Origin: Sipunculus nudus | Lineage: Eukaryota; Annelida; Sipuncula; Golfingiida; Sipunculidae | Length of the DNA: 64,000 nucleotides | Reading direction: 5' to 3' | Assembly (NCBI GenBank): GCA_026874595.1 | Contig: CM049317.1 | Location: 31,670,901 to 31,734,900 of the forward strand | Part shown: one piece after another, positions 22,925 to 35,099 of the stretch | How the letters are laid out: every line of letters starts with the position of its first letter | Position numbering within the stretch: the first letter of the stretch is position 1 | The notes under the pieces: generated by a model | Told to the model about the DNA's origin: nothing | The model's database searches: none | The model's input: only the letters and a program-made list of their open reading frames with translations | Position numbers and translations under genes: made by a program

Positions 22925-24022
22925 CGAAAGGGCTGGCAGGAAACCATTAGCTTCATACTGATTTGTTCTATGTCCATAGGCGTATGCAGCCAGTTTGACG
23001 CTGGGATCCTTATGGTGCACGACATGAGCCCCTTCGCTTATGCTCTCCTTAGTCATTACGCTATAGGGTATGCCACTTATGTTCGACTACGACCCATTGA
23101 CCACGTACCCGTCAAGCTGGACCCCGTTTATCTTCTCCCTGGGGGCTATAATGCTGACGTGGTGCTTGTAATTGCCACTGGGCAGTTTCGGTGACAGCCA
23201 CAGGAGTTGGTTGGCATACTGTGTGACCGGCAGCACTCGCATCAGGAACGGGTCCCATTTGGACCAGTCTGCTCTGTATCATTTGTTGTACTGGTAGACG
23301 AAGCATTCGGGAGAGCAGTTAAGGAAATGAGCTTTGTTTTCATTTACGATGTAGTCAAGATTATCCTGCGTTGGGGTTGAACCATCAATTATTACCTTGC
23401 CATCGTCTCCGGGGAACAGCACCCTCACTATGTATCCTGTGGCCTCCTTCCGCCCAGCGACAGGCGGTAGAATGTATTGTGTAGCCTGATAGGACAACGA
23501 TGGGATGTTTTCAATCAATCGTTCACATCATAAATAATTGTTCAAGTAACTCGGTACTCAAACATTACCCGAGTACACAGCGATCGGACCGTTGGCTGTG
23601 ACACGGGTTCCAGTCAGGTCTTCTGAAGACGAAGAACTCACACCGTATGTGCTGAGTTCCTCCGGCAGATTCTTAGACAATGGACTCCTGTTCAAACGAT
23701 CCGGAAACGTAAAGTTTACTTGGGTGTTGCTCCTTAAGGTTGCCACGATAATGTCCGAAGGGTAAGTGCTGTATGGCGTGTAGGACGCTGCGATGAACTC
23801 GCGTGAATTCTCTTCTACAGGGACGGCCAGGAACCCGTCAGGATTATATCGGTCCTGATAAGCAAAATGACCGTGCACCACGATGTGGTCCTCGGACTCC
23901 AACAGAACGGCTTTTTGTTTCGGAGAGTTATAGGTCTGGATGCAATATATATTGGCGAGTTGTGTTCTCTTCCCTTTATTCTTCCTCAATGGTATGGGAT
24001 ATGTATCATCGGCTGTTTTCAT
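22925..24022 (-). pseudogene. Exon 3: IgGFc-binding N-terminal domain with four in-frame stops
   Basis: This is a single 1098-nt open region (366 codons) from a TTTCAG acceptor to a TCG|GTGAGA donor, with no frameshift. Family hallmarks in order are a VVHGHFAYQDRYNPDGFLAV-type segment, FIAASYTPYS, GPIAVYSG, RLIENIPS, QYILPPVAGR, an ECFVYQYNK strand, DPFLMRVLPVTQYAN, LDGYVVNG and a final LAAYAYGH segment. Stops lie in this same frame at 23560-23558 (TGA), 23530-23528 (TGA), 23281-23279 (TGA) and 23089-23087 (TAG). I considered a short intron around 23568-23525, but no usable AG acceptor exists there and the family alignment runs straight through. Conservation elsewhere suggests the stops are recent. 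The TAG sits where the family normally has Trp. Confidence 0.8.
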
Positions 24023-24161
24023 CTGAAATTTTTGAGATAAGCTTTTTAGGAGACCTCATATTTTAGGGAAAAAATGCACAAGTAACTTAATATTAATGAT
24101 GATATTACCAGATAAATAACACCGTATTAACATTCAGATTCTATTTATTAATAATACCAAC

Positions 24162-24265
24162 CGTAACTTTGGCTGTGTCGAACGGCGTGGAAAGCAAAAT
24201 CTCAAATACATCTCCTGAACAATAATATGCAGTTGTTGGAAACACGACCAGGTACTGTTTGCCCT
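24162..24265 (-). CDS. Exon 2: start of the IgGFc-binding-type region
   Basis: This 104-nt exon has a TATATCAG acceptor and an ACG|GTTGGT donor. It enters in phase 1 and leaves in phase 0, matching both neighbours exactly. It encodes GKQYLVVFP, then a Cys-containing segment and a Thr/Val-rich strand. In this family such a segment opens the IgGFc-binding N-terminal domain (usual form: G-x-x-F-x-x-x-F). It is intact. Confidence 0.65.
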
Positions 24266-24626
24266 CTGATATAGAGGAAAACTATACTACAATTTGATAG
24301 AAATAAAAAAGTACAATTTTGCATATGTGAGATCAATTTTTATGGTCTATGATAATAATTTGACGTACATTGACATATGTATTTACATTGTTAATTTAAC
24401 AGTTTTTAGTTATTAGTTTTGAATGAGCCTGTATTCTTTCAAGGGGAACTCGATCCTAAGAAATCTAAAGGATAGTCTACAGTTTGACTAATGTATTCGA
24501 TTAACTCCATGTGAATTACTTATGTGTCACGATTTTCGAGGCGTCGAGAGCATGATTAAAGAAAGGTTTTAATTTACAGTGCTGATTTTCTCATTTTATC
24601 TAACAATTTTATTTTTAATGAACGGG

Positions 24627-24679
<53 letters not shown>

Positions 24680-24737
24680 TTATAAATGCAGACTGAGTTA
24701 ACATTAAAGTAATGAACTGAAATTTTTGTGTACGAAC

Positions 24738-24846
24738 CGGTAGTGCTCAGGTACACGCATATCAAAAGCATAAGCCAAGTCGCAGCCATTACCAAGTTGG
24801 GTGTATCAGACAACTCATTCAGTGTGACCAGTTCCCTTGCCATCAC
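24738..24846 (-). CDS. Exon 1: start codon and signal peptide
   Basis: Reading from an ATG at 24846, the exon encodes about 36 residues ending in a hydrophobic stretch (MAATWLMLLICVYLSTTG) typical of a cleaved signal peptide. A second in-frame Met just before that stretch may be the real start. The exon ends in phase 1 at a GT donor (ACCG|GTTCGT). The reading frame runs on into an intron containing a (TA)n tract, so the extra C-terminal residues of the raw open frame are not protein. No promoter element can be identified with confidence upstream. Confidence 0.65.
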
Positions 24847-26459
24847 CCATTTTAAACGTCTGTAATGACAGTGTGATATGCTGTTACTGGGCAGCAGTGG
24901 CAGAAGAGTTGAATAAGATCAGCAGGCCTGAAAAACCCTTTCGTGGAAGTTTTCCAAGCTGGGGTCTCTGGCAAATGTTTCCTTAACTGATGAGGAATGT
25001 TCAGTCCAATTGCATAATATTTCCTTTTTCGAGAACGTAAGCTCGCCTTTAACTAGCATGTTCTTTAGCGTATATATGTATACATGTTCTTATTGATATA
25101 TATGAAGCATGAATGTTGTTGTTGTTCTGTACGAATGGCGCAATATATAATTGATGCGGTACTGTTTGTGTCCGCTATAAAGTGGTATATGCTTCGATAT
25201 ATGAAATACCTATGAGTAAAGTAATACTCTTAACTTTACATTTGACGTTCGGTCTTAATGCTTCCAGTGCACGTAGGACATTTTACTGAGATAAGGCTGA
25301 TAGCTTTCTCGAGGTGATGTTCTATAATCTGAAAACTCGAGTCAAATAGAAGAAAGCATATTAATGAGTGACGTTTCTTCCTCAACCGGGGAAAACATGG
25401 ACGTCTATTTATTCCACATCTGATTCCTATATGCAGCAATACAAGAAACAACACGCCGCCGTAAGTAGAAAAAAATTAAATCTTGAGGGAACTGTTGCAA
25501 AGGGATCAAGAATAAATAAATATGATATAATAATAATGCCTATTATATATTCCGAACATTTTAAGATATTTTGGACTACAAATTAGTAAGGAAGCATTAT
25601 ACTGTTATGAACTTTTTAGGGATCATGGCACGAATTCGAAGAAAATTTATCTGTAGATTAAATCAGCGATTATAGGAGATGGGCCAAGTTCTGCTGAAAC
25701 TAACGGGGAAGCATCATATTAGAGACTCGTGTGCCTTTAAGCAAAGCATGTTATCAGTAATTTTGTTTTGTTTTGTGTGAATTATTGACTCTGGATATAT
25801 GAGATGGATGTACACGGGAAATACGAAGAGCTTTCCAGAGAAACATATGTATTCCTTTCCAAACTTACTAGGTTACTTTAATTATCTTGTTGGTTTATTT
25901 TGGGAGCTGCAATGCAGTTGGCAGCTGTTTTTCATCTTTAAGGAGAAACTATAATATTAAAGCAATATTTTACCAATATGTATAAGCATTCATAGTCAGC
26001 CTTAACAGTCAAGAACATTAAAGATATTTCAAGATAAAACTAAGAAAAGTTGCTCTGCATAACTTTCAGTAATGCACTAAATTAGTACTCCTTGCAAATT
26101 GGATTTTTCGCTTTAGAAAATAAAAAAAAATATATATTCTAAATTATATATATATATTTACTTATGCTACTAATACAAATTTTTACGTCTTTAATAAATG
26201 AAAAGCCCTATTTAAAAATCGGAAGTAGATTCGGCCTATAAAATCGTTTATGTGACATATTATTACCAGTTTCCATTTGTAGAAAAAATATTCACTGTTA
26301 AACCAAAAATATAAAATAAAATTTAAAGATGTTTGTTCCGGTGATTTCCATTAAAATGTATTTGAAAACATAGTCCTGTTGTCACACACTGACTTCATGC
26401 ATTCGAAATACAGATACATGGGATTTTTTCCCCAAATTTAATGCAGGACAAAAAGAGAT
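24847..26459. other. Region upstream of the TSP1 gene
   Basis: The promoter of the minus-strand gene should lie here. No TATA box or initiator stands out near 24850-24950. Two opposing open frames at 25236-25586 overlap each other and look random. Confidence 0.45.
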
Positions 26460-27429
26460 GAAGAATTTTCATTTATATAATAGTACATGGGCTAGGAGGG
26501 GTCCCGTGCACCCTCTCTGGGTTTTTATGACATAGGTATTTTTTTGATCCCCAAATATTTCCAGTTAGTGATTTAAGATGTTAACTTTGATTATTTTGGG
26601 ATGCACTACCCTTTTAGGCCATTTACAGACAACCGTGTCTTTACGCACAGCACCGGCGGACATGTAGCCTTGATAAATGAAGGGGTATGTACATTTTATA
26701 GCTCGCGTTACAATTGACATATTCATTTAAAATATTTAATAAGAAAATTGCATTTTATAGCTTTTTCTTTAATTTTTCCAAACAGTATTTTATTTATAGT
26801 GCATAAATACATTAGTTTCTGATATTCTTACAAATTCTGTTGATAAAATTATGAATATTTGACCATATACACCTGCACTGAATGACCCATTGTTAATTCT
26901 ATTTGATGGTATCCCTTGTTTATAAGACGGATGTGGTTTTCCATGTTCCTCTCCAGATGCATTGATTTTGACTGTGATGCTCCCTCGATACTATGAATTG
27001 TTATTTGTCTGAACCTGAAGATGTTTATTGGTTTTAAAAATAATGGAAACCCTTTCTTGAGCAGTATTTTACATATAATAATTATACAAAAAAAATAATC
27101 ATATTTAAGCTATAATATAAGAAGAGTCACCGTGCCCCCCCCCCCTACTCTGGGATTTTATAACATAGGTATTTTCAGATCCCCAAATATGTCCAGTTAA
27201 TGGATTAACATGTTAAAATTGATTATTTTGGGATTAATTACCCTTTTAAGGAATTTAAAGACAATCGCGTCGTTACGCATGTCACCCGTGGACAGTTAGT
27301 CTTGATAAGGGGGCAGGAGTATGTAAATCCTGATAGCTCGCTTAATAATTGACATATTCACTGGGAAAAACTGTCCTGTATCTGCAAATACTTGGAAAAT
27401 TTATTGATAAAATAATTTGATCACTGTTA

Positions 27430-27477
<48 letters not shown>

Positions 27478-27800
27478 TAAGCAATTAATTACGATATTAA
27501 TAAAATATCATGAAAGAATATTGAATTTAACTGCTTTTTCTTTATTTTTTCCCAACAATTTTTTTGATCGAGATTATGTTGAAATTTCTAAAATTCTAAT
27601 GCATAAATACATTATTTCTTGATACTAAAATTATGAATATTTGGCCATATACACATGCAGTAAATTACCCGTCCATTGTATATAAGATCAAGGTGTTGTT
27701 CTATGTTCCTATCGAGATGTACTTAGTTTTCATTGTGATGCTTACCTTATACTATAAATATTTTTTTCTTGAACCTGAAGATGTTTATTGGCTTTAATAA
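26460..27800 (+). repeat. Left pair of a four-copy ~0.65-kb dispersed repeat
   Basis: Two tandem diverged copies (about 26460-27100 and 27120-27800) share landmarks in order: a GTGCAC/CCCC block, TTATGACATAGGTATTTTT, CCCCAAATAT, GATTATTTTGGGAT, CCCTTTTA, TTGATAA then GTATGT, ATAGCTCG, TTGACATATTCA, GCTTTTTCTTTA, GCATAAATACATTA, ATTATGAATATTTG, CCATATACAC and GAACCTGAAGATGTTTATTGG. The second copy holds a (TA)n tract at 27433-27475. No open frame is conserved. The element type is unknown; it is probably a non-coding transposon family. Confidence 0.8.
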
Positions 27801-30199
27801 TAATAAGATATATAATTAAGATTACTATTAAATATACAATCTCTGAAGTCTGCATCGAAGTGTAGTATATATTTTGTTCTATATATTTTATTTTATTTCG
27901 GTAGAACTCAGCTTCTGTAATATGGTTTTGTAGACATATGAAATTGACATTTGATTTCACCTGTTGATGGCACCTTATTAAACGAAACGGGGTTTATATC
28001 TATCCCCCATGAAAATTCGAGAGGATTCATCCTCTAGCTCCTATGAATTTTAGTCATAAATAATTCGTTATTTATGATGAGGCATTCTGCAATTTCAATG
28101 CTGATAAAATTACTTAAATCAATATATATGGTCACTCCCGGGAATTCATCTTTTGCTAATCAGTAAAATTTTACAACAGGTCAGGACATTCTTTTCAATG
28201 CCAACACGCTTTGACGTTCAGTTAGATTTAGTTTTTTAATGGGAAATGAAATTTTCCTGAATATTAAGATTAAGAATTTCTTTAATGCTTTATTAAGGCT
28301 CAGCTCGATCTATGTACCAGAATCGAGGTGTCACAGTGCTCTATGTCTTTCGTTATATTAAATGTATTTATCATTAGACAATCACCATATTTTACTTGAA
28401 TGACTTTTGTTCGCAAGTGGTTATTCCCAGCTTCATCGTGACAATCTTATATGTCTTTATTTGATATCCGCCAGGAATATTCACTGGTAACCGTGATCAA
28501 CATAATAGGATTTTGTTTGAAGGAATATTTGGTATTAAAAGATAATATTTTTTGTCCTAGGAGGGGAAGAAACCATCAGTCAGTCAAAAGTACTAAGAGA
28601 AAAGTGCAAATTTCTGAATATGGATAAAGTTTATCCAACTCGCATGCACAGTTGTGACTTATTTTAGCCTCTTATGTTCTGGTAATCTGAGCTCATCTGT
28701 GATGCAAGCATCCAGTTGGTGAAACGTAAACCTTTACTCTCAGCTTAAATTAATAGAGTTCCTTGGTTCACGGACCTCACATCAACTTTTGACCAGGATC
28801 CATCACTGGTGATCCTAATTATTGGCAGAGGTATGCGTGTTATTTTCAGTGCTATTTATATACACTTTATACGAATTGATACTTAAAAATAGTAAACGGA
28901 TAGACAATGTGCAATTAAGACAGACGCTTCAATATTAGGTATTACACAAAGTACATTTTCCTATTTTGAAATGGTGACATCAAAGGGTGACACAATATGA
29001 CAGAAAGGATTTAAAAGGTATTGAACTTTTACAACATTAACCTTACAGAAAAATAAAGTTTAGGACCCCAAGGCAAGAGATGGTCACCAGAAAACATTCA
29101 GGCCTCCGTTGATATATGCATTATAGAAAAGAAGGAAACTTACTCCCCCACATAATCTAACAGATATATTTACTCATTCTTATAAATTAAAAATTAAATG
29201 TCTCCTCCTCAGAACACGTATGAGAAAATGTTGCTCGGGAATATGTGGCTCGGTCATACTATTTAAGCATACTATGTATGTAATTGCAACAACAAAAATA
29301 AAAATAACACTAAAAAAGGACAAGAGAACGTAAACTAAAATTAAATAAAACAATCAAGCAGTAGAAGCTAGATTAATAATTATGCATGATAATAGAAACC
29401 CGCCTAAAAATTATGGTGTACACTTTTTTCCTAATACTGACGTTATAGGCCTGGTGCAGTGGGCCTAGACTTTTCAGGAGCCCAAAGTAATTCAATTATC
29501 TGGTTATAAAGGACAAATAAGGTGAAAAGGGAAAAAAAAACTTACAACTTTTCGGAAGGGTTAACATAACACCGGATAGTGCTTATAATTGGAGAAAGTT
29601 TAATATCCTTATACGTTTATTTATTCAAAATGATTTGTATAAAGAGTCTACTAGTGTATTACCCTTCTTTTCAAAACAATAACTATTTATGGTGTTAGGG
29701 AAGCGTCGCGATGAGGTACATCGATAGAGTATCACCGAACACCTCATATACATGTTATATGTATATAAAGAGTGATCAAAACAGAATAACACTAACACAT
29801 TTTACAGAATGGACCAAAGAATAACAGCTCTTCTGTCCCAAGCTGGCAAACAATGCTCCATTACGGAATTCTTTTAGGGCACTGTCGGATGAAAGTAAAA
29901 GGCACCAGGGGAATTTTATAATTTGACCGGAGATATTATGTATCTCTGTAAATACACTGTATTTATCTGTATTAGTTTTTTCTTTTTATGTGAGTGAAGT
30001 TTAAAAATGTAAAAAAATCATGTTTTTTTAATATGGTTAAAGACGGGCCAAAGAAATGTATGGCCCGAATTAAGCTACCCTGCCCATCCCATTTGGACCC
30101 CTTGATCAACCGCCACCCTCGCCTACCGCCAAAAAAATTACCCAAGTCCCAAGGTTGGCGAAAGAAAAGAGGTCAGACTGTATATCATTAATTGATGTC
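27801..30199. other. Centre of the inverted repeat block
   Basis: This 2.4-kb spacer between the two pairs of the four-copy repeat is AT-rich. It has no transposase-like frame and no further copies of the flanking repeat. A short GAGGT/ACCTC hairpin occurs near 29714-29745. Confidence 0.5.
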
Positions 30200-31410
30200 T
30201 ACATAATTTTTTAATGTTTTTAGGATTGACAAGAGCTAATATATCGATAAACTAGAACTTCAGAAATGTTAAAATGTCTTGTAAAATCATCAACAGCGAA
30301 AATTTTGTATAAAAACTGTAAAATTTCTTCAGGATGTTTTATTAATATCATAATTAATTGCTTCTCACAAAATGTTGTAAAATATATATATATATATATA
30401 TATAATTATATTCATCTGTAGCTTTTTCTGACTGTTTCCAAGCACAAAACAGTTTATTTGAAGTAAATATGTCAAATATTAAGCGAGCTATAAGTATCTA
30501 CATACTCCTAACCCCTTATCAAGGCTACCTGTCCGCGGTTGTTTTGCGAAATTTTTCTCTCTCTCACACCCATTAAAGGGTTATGTATCCTTAAATAATC
30601 AATTTTGCACTTTATTGATTAATTGTACATATTTGGGGATCTAAAAATAACTTATATCATACATTTTGCGAAGGAGATCACATTGACCCTTCCTATATTA
30701 TATCCTGAATGTGATATTTTTTGTATTGTTATTAATATGTAAAAAATGCTCAAGAAATGGTTTCCATCATTTTTAAAACCTATAAAAACTTTCAGGTTCA
30801 AACAAATAGCAATTCATAGTATCAAAATAGAATTAACAATAGGTCATTCAGTGCAGGTGTATATGGTCAAATATTCATATTTTTATTAACAGAATTTGTA
30901 AGAATATCAGGAACTAATGTTTTAATGCACTAACAATTCGGAAATGCAACATCATCACGAAAATAAACTACTGTTAGGAAAAATTAAAGAAAAAGCTGTT
31001 AAATTCAATTTTCTCATTGAATATTTTATACGTATAGTGATTATTTGCTTAATCAACAAAAAATACATAATACATTTATATGATTATTGCTGTCTGTGAC
31101 TTTCCCCCACTATTTGCAAACATAATGCAGTTTATGCATATTTTAAATGAATATGTCAATTATTAGTCGAGCTATAATCATTTACATACCCCTTCCCTTT
31201 GTCAAGGCTACATGTACGCTGGTGCCGTGCGTAAAGACCCGATTGTCTGTTAATGGCCTCTAAGGGCAGTGTATCCCTAAATAATCTATGTTAACATCAT
31301 GTCCAGTTAATTCATTAACTGGGCATATTTGGGGTTCTAAAAATACCTATGTCATAAAATCCCATAGGGGGTGCACGGTGACCCCTCCTAGCCAATGGAC
31401 TATAATTTAT
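30200..31410 (-). repeat. Right, inverted pair of the same ~0.65-kb repeat
   Basis: The minus strand from 31410 down to about 30720 repeats the landmark order of the copy at 26460, and from about 30700 to 30200 that of the copy at 27120. The latter shares a (TA)n tract at the same internal position (30383-30403) and AAGCAATTAATTA beside it. Four copies thus form a head-to-head arrangement around a ~2.4-kb centre. Confidence 0.8.
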
Positions 31411-33109
31411 CCCCTTTTATTAGTACTATATTATTATGAAAGGAATATGATGTAGTTTGGTAACGAGATAAAGTGGACAAAAGAGTGCCTAAGGATAATA
31501 TTTTAATCTGATTTTCATTAAGCCAGAGCTGGATCAATCAGTAGTTGTGGATATCCTCTGCAGACTTTATCGACATCCAAAGGTGAAGAATTGTCTATGA
31601 TTTAATCATCCAAATATAATTTTGAAAATATAGGCTGAAAGAACTGTACGTGTTTTAATCATCCAAAATTATTGTGAAAATATAGGCTTAAAGGGGCCTA
31701 ATCATCAATAAAACAAGTTGAATAAAAATGAAAAATAGCGTGTTCTTTTAAGATAAATTGGTACCTTCCAAAACTTTGCCCTGAAACCTTTGGCTTACTC
31801 CTGTACACGAGTGTTAAAAACAGTGGACCGGGCACGATCAAATGTGTCAACATAAACACAATGTGCACCACTTGGTTCAAAACTTAAGTCCATCAGGAGA
31901 TGCCCTGACACTCCTGGCTCACAAATGTAATGCATGTTCCTGCTGGCTGAAATAATGCATGTTGTCTGTCACGACAAGAACGGAACACTTGCCGAATGGT
32001 CGTAACCACGGTAACCGAGGCACGGCTATTCATTTATTAAGTGACTAGGATAACGTAAATTAATTTGCTGGACGTGAATGTAATGAACACTTATTGCCAA
32101 CAACAGTTGCGTGCAGTGGCTTGTCATTAATAAAACAAATGATGCTTCTTCCGAATATTGCCGACAATCGTACATAAATGCTAGCCGTAAAAACTCGTCA
32201 GATAATCATAGTATGCAAATATTGTCCCGGTAATTTTAGTTGAGTAAAATTCCTGTTTTGTCGGCTCATGTCTAATTTTTCTATTGTCTCTCGGAAATGG
32301 AGCTGCATGTTTCACGTTGTGCTGGCGCACAGTTTGATCAGCATCTCAGTTGAGCCACTGGCGTATAGGAGATATTATATTCAAACGAGAATTTCGATAT
32401 TTGAATTTGTGGAAAGACAATGACAATTATCAGAATTCGCGATAACATAAGTTATTTGAATTTGTGGAGAGACAAAGACAATTAACTTATGTAATGCTTT
32501 TGCTAAAAAAAGGAAATTTCTGCCCAATATATTATCTGAATTTACGTTAATTTGGTTTTGCTAATTAAAGGAATTTCTTTTACCTAGAGAAACGTAAGAT
32601 GACATCGTAATGCGAATCTATGTAATGTGTCATATTACTGCAATTGATGCTTTCAGAATAAAACAGGCAATCATACATTTTCTGTCCTTGCGGTTTTTAA
32701 ATAAGTAGCATACCTCTGTGCATTTACTAAATACGCATAGCAAAGATATGTTTCATTATAATATTATATAATATAATATAATTTGATAACTTGAAACTCT
32801 CTCTATATACAGACTCCCTGTGCGTTTTGATGTTTCCGCCCTGGAATACATGTACACAACAACATCTATCCTGCAGCCTGACCGCCCTACAACAAACTTT
32901 AACCTAACGGCATGTGGCGTCATTGTTCCCACTAACACTCCTGTTAAAAAAATCGTGCTTTGCATATGTTAGTTTTATCACATACATGTTTGTCATCCCT
33001 AAAGGAAGCAACTCAACCGATTTCATAATCATCCTTACCGTGTTTATTTGCACAGGGGACGGGTTAAACAAAAGGGTAACATTTTTGAGATATTCTCAGC
33101 CTGACATCT
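31411..33109. other. No gene recognised
   Basis: Contains the ~55-bp duplication at 31594-31690 and a ~65-bp imperfect duplication at about 32395-32480 (shared ATTTGAATTTGTGGA and GACAATTA). Nothing coding is supported. Confidence 0.5.
31594..31690. repeat. Short tandem duplication
   Basis: Two adjacent copies of a ~55-bp unit share TTTAATCATCCAAA, a TTGTGAAAATATAGGCT-like block and flanking bases. Nothing else is seen here. Confidence 0.7.
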
Positions 33110-34790
33110 TTATCAGCTGTCAATAAATTCCATGGAACCTTTCATGGCACCACCTGTCATATGTATGAGAAAGCTGTCCAAGAAGGGTGGACATGCATAT
33201 TCAGGCGGGATACTTAAAACCACTTCTAATATATATGCCTGAATGTATTCATCAAAAAAGTTATAGGTATTGGCGCGAATTGTTCTGTGTTCAAGAAATC
33301 TACCCAAGATAGATACATGCGCCATTTTAGGCCGACGGATCAAATCACTATTGCTATTAGAAAATGTATAATTTTAACCAAAAACATATCTATATTTGGA
33401 CGCCATATGAACTCAGTTGAAAGTGAGGCCCTCAGTCTGGTACAAAAACACTCGGATCATCTGGCCTTATCTTCGGATGGTCTGGGGGGACATTTAAGTT
33501 TTTGCCTCTGATGTGTCTATGGCCCTAGGATATACTAAAAGAACCGAAATTTCTGCACTGGAAGTACGGCAAAAAAAAACACGGTTTGAAACTAAATAAT
33601 CCCTTATAAACTCTTTCCTAAATAATTTAATAAACAAGAATATTTAAAAAATGTACAGCATTATATAATATTCACAAAATTTTAAAATATATTTATAAGC
33701 GCTTTGAAAAGGTATTTGATTTTATCGCACGGCGTCTTCCGGTATACCATGGCAAGAGGGGGAAACATGAAGCAGCACGAGATTATAAACCACGCAGGCA
33801 CCTTTTTTAGGGTCAACTTTATCCCCATGCAAAAAAACAAGGCGAAACTACAAGAAATTCACAAGTCTCTAGCCATAAACTGTTGAACATAATGTTACCT
33901 CGTGAAATTCCCGAAAATTACATGCTAGCAAAAAGTTCCGCTTCTACAGTATTTCTTTAACATAATCAGTAATATCAATCACATGCACATTTTTAAATTT
34001 TAATCGCCCGAGAATGCGGCCCTGATCTTCTCTACCGAAAATATTTTTGCTAAGCCCTTGTTACATTCGAGGTTAGCATTTTCCCAAGGACCTACACGTG
34101 ATACGCAAGGTAATTTAAGATCTATGCAAATTTCCAGGCGGAAACATCAAACAACTCCTACGAAAAAAGCATCAATATAATCAGCGAAAACGGAAGTTAG
34201 GTGGCGATTCATGTCTGGTCTATGACAATCTATTAAAGACGGATAAACATGCAAATTTAGGCTGATACAGCCATCCACTCTTGAGATATGTGCAAATTTC
34301 ACCAAAACATATATTAATGAACGCAACGTGAAAACGACATGTAAGTGGCCCCACTAGGCTTGTGTACAAGGAAAAGGTATTCAAGATCTATGGACATGCA
34401 AATGTCTGGCTGATACATTTAACCACTTCTGAGATAAATCCATGATTTTATTCTTCAAACTGGTTGTAAGTGGCGCCACTTACATCGTGTATTGGAAATC
34501 TTTCTAAGATTGATGAACATGCAAATTTCAGGCAGATATTCTAAACCAATTCACAGAAAATGACACCAAGGTATTCAATATAAACGCAAGTTTATGTGGC
34601 ATCACCTATCTGTCCTATGACAAAATTATCCAATACTGATACCCGGGTAAAAGTTCAGGCTGATACAATCAACTTCTCCTGAGAAATTGGCAATTTTTAC
34701 CAAAACCTGATTTAGGTGGCGCGACTAGGCTTTGTACAATATGTAGGTATTCAGGATCCATGGACATGCACGCCGATATGGTAAACCATA
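33110..34790. repeat. Degenerate satellite-like array, 120-140-bp period
   Basis: Units each contain GTGGCGCCAC-like, TATTCAAGATCTATGGACATGC, AATTTCAGGCTGATAC and AACCACTTCTGAGA segments. GTGGC landmarks recur near 34202, 34343, 34471, 34595 and 34714. A partial unit starts near 34075 and outlying units lie at about 33140-33350. The array ends where the Gypsy remnant begins. The small open frames inside it are chance. Confidence 0.7.
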
Positions 34791-35099
34791 AGTTCATTGT
34801 TGCGTGGTAATTCTTTTGATACTTTGATAGTGGATACCTTGGGCATTGGATCGAGATGGCAGGTATAGGCGATGATTCAAACTGTAGTTGACTTGCTGAT
34901 GCGCGGGCAGTATTTGAGCTGCTGCCGCAAGGATCTCTCTGTATTCTTGAAAGAAGTGCCGCGATATAGTTACCATGGCGGAGCTTGCCTAGAGATAAAT
35001 GGAGGCCCAGGGAGTACACAGTTTTACGGCGAGTTCCCGTAGTAGTATTTCCCGAACAGGGCAGCAGGTAGCTAAGCCAAGAGAGAAGCACGAGGTAGA

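Larger units (their letters stand above)
17879..24846 (-). pseudogene. IgGFc-binding domain / TSP1-repeat transmembrane protein gene, disrupted
   Basis: This is a multi-exon gene on the minus strand. I place exons at 24846-24738, 24265-24162, 24022-22925, 22234-22079, 21868-21710, 21438-21279, 20786-20628, 20388-20224, 19409-19255, 18700-18647, 18382-18300 and 18046-17879. Together they give a signal peptide, an IgGFc-binding N-terminal-type domain, six TSP1 repeats, a membrane span and a cytoplasmic tail: a type I cell-surface protein probably used for adhesion or recognition. The ligand is unknown. Reading phases agree at most junctions. The exception is 24022-22925, which ends in phase 0 while the next exon expects phase 1, so a small exon may be missing or an indel has occurred. 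Seven in-frame stops, a 5-nt deletion and a 1-nt deletion make an intact product impossible from this sequence. The alternatives are a null allele, assembly errors, or extensive skipping or editing. Family assignment is confident; functional status is inferred. Confidence 0.8.

Noticed and set aside
23112-23306. 64-codon minus-strand frame (LRLPVQQMIQ...)
   Set aside because: It is an out-of-frame shadow of the IgGFc exon; the family match is in the neighbouring frame.
23525-23568. Short intron in the IgGFc exon that would remove two TGA codons
   Set aside because: A GTAATG donor exists at 23568, but no AG precedes the conserved RLIENIP segment, and the frame is already continuous without splicing.
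24991-25010. Additional hammerhead core (CTGATGAGG)
   Set aside because: No GAAA box or cleavage triplet follows at a workable distance.
34669-35091. 140-codon minus-strand frame
   Set aside because: It covers the satellite end and the antisense of the Gypsy gag region and matches no family.
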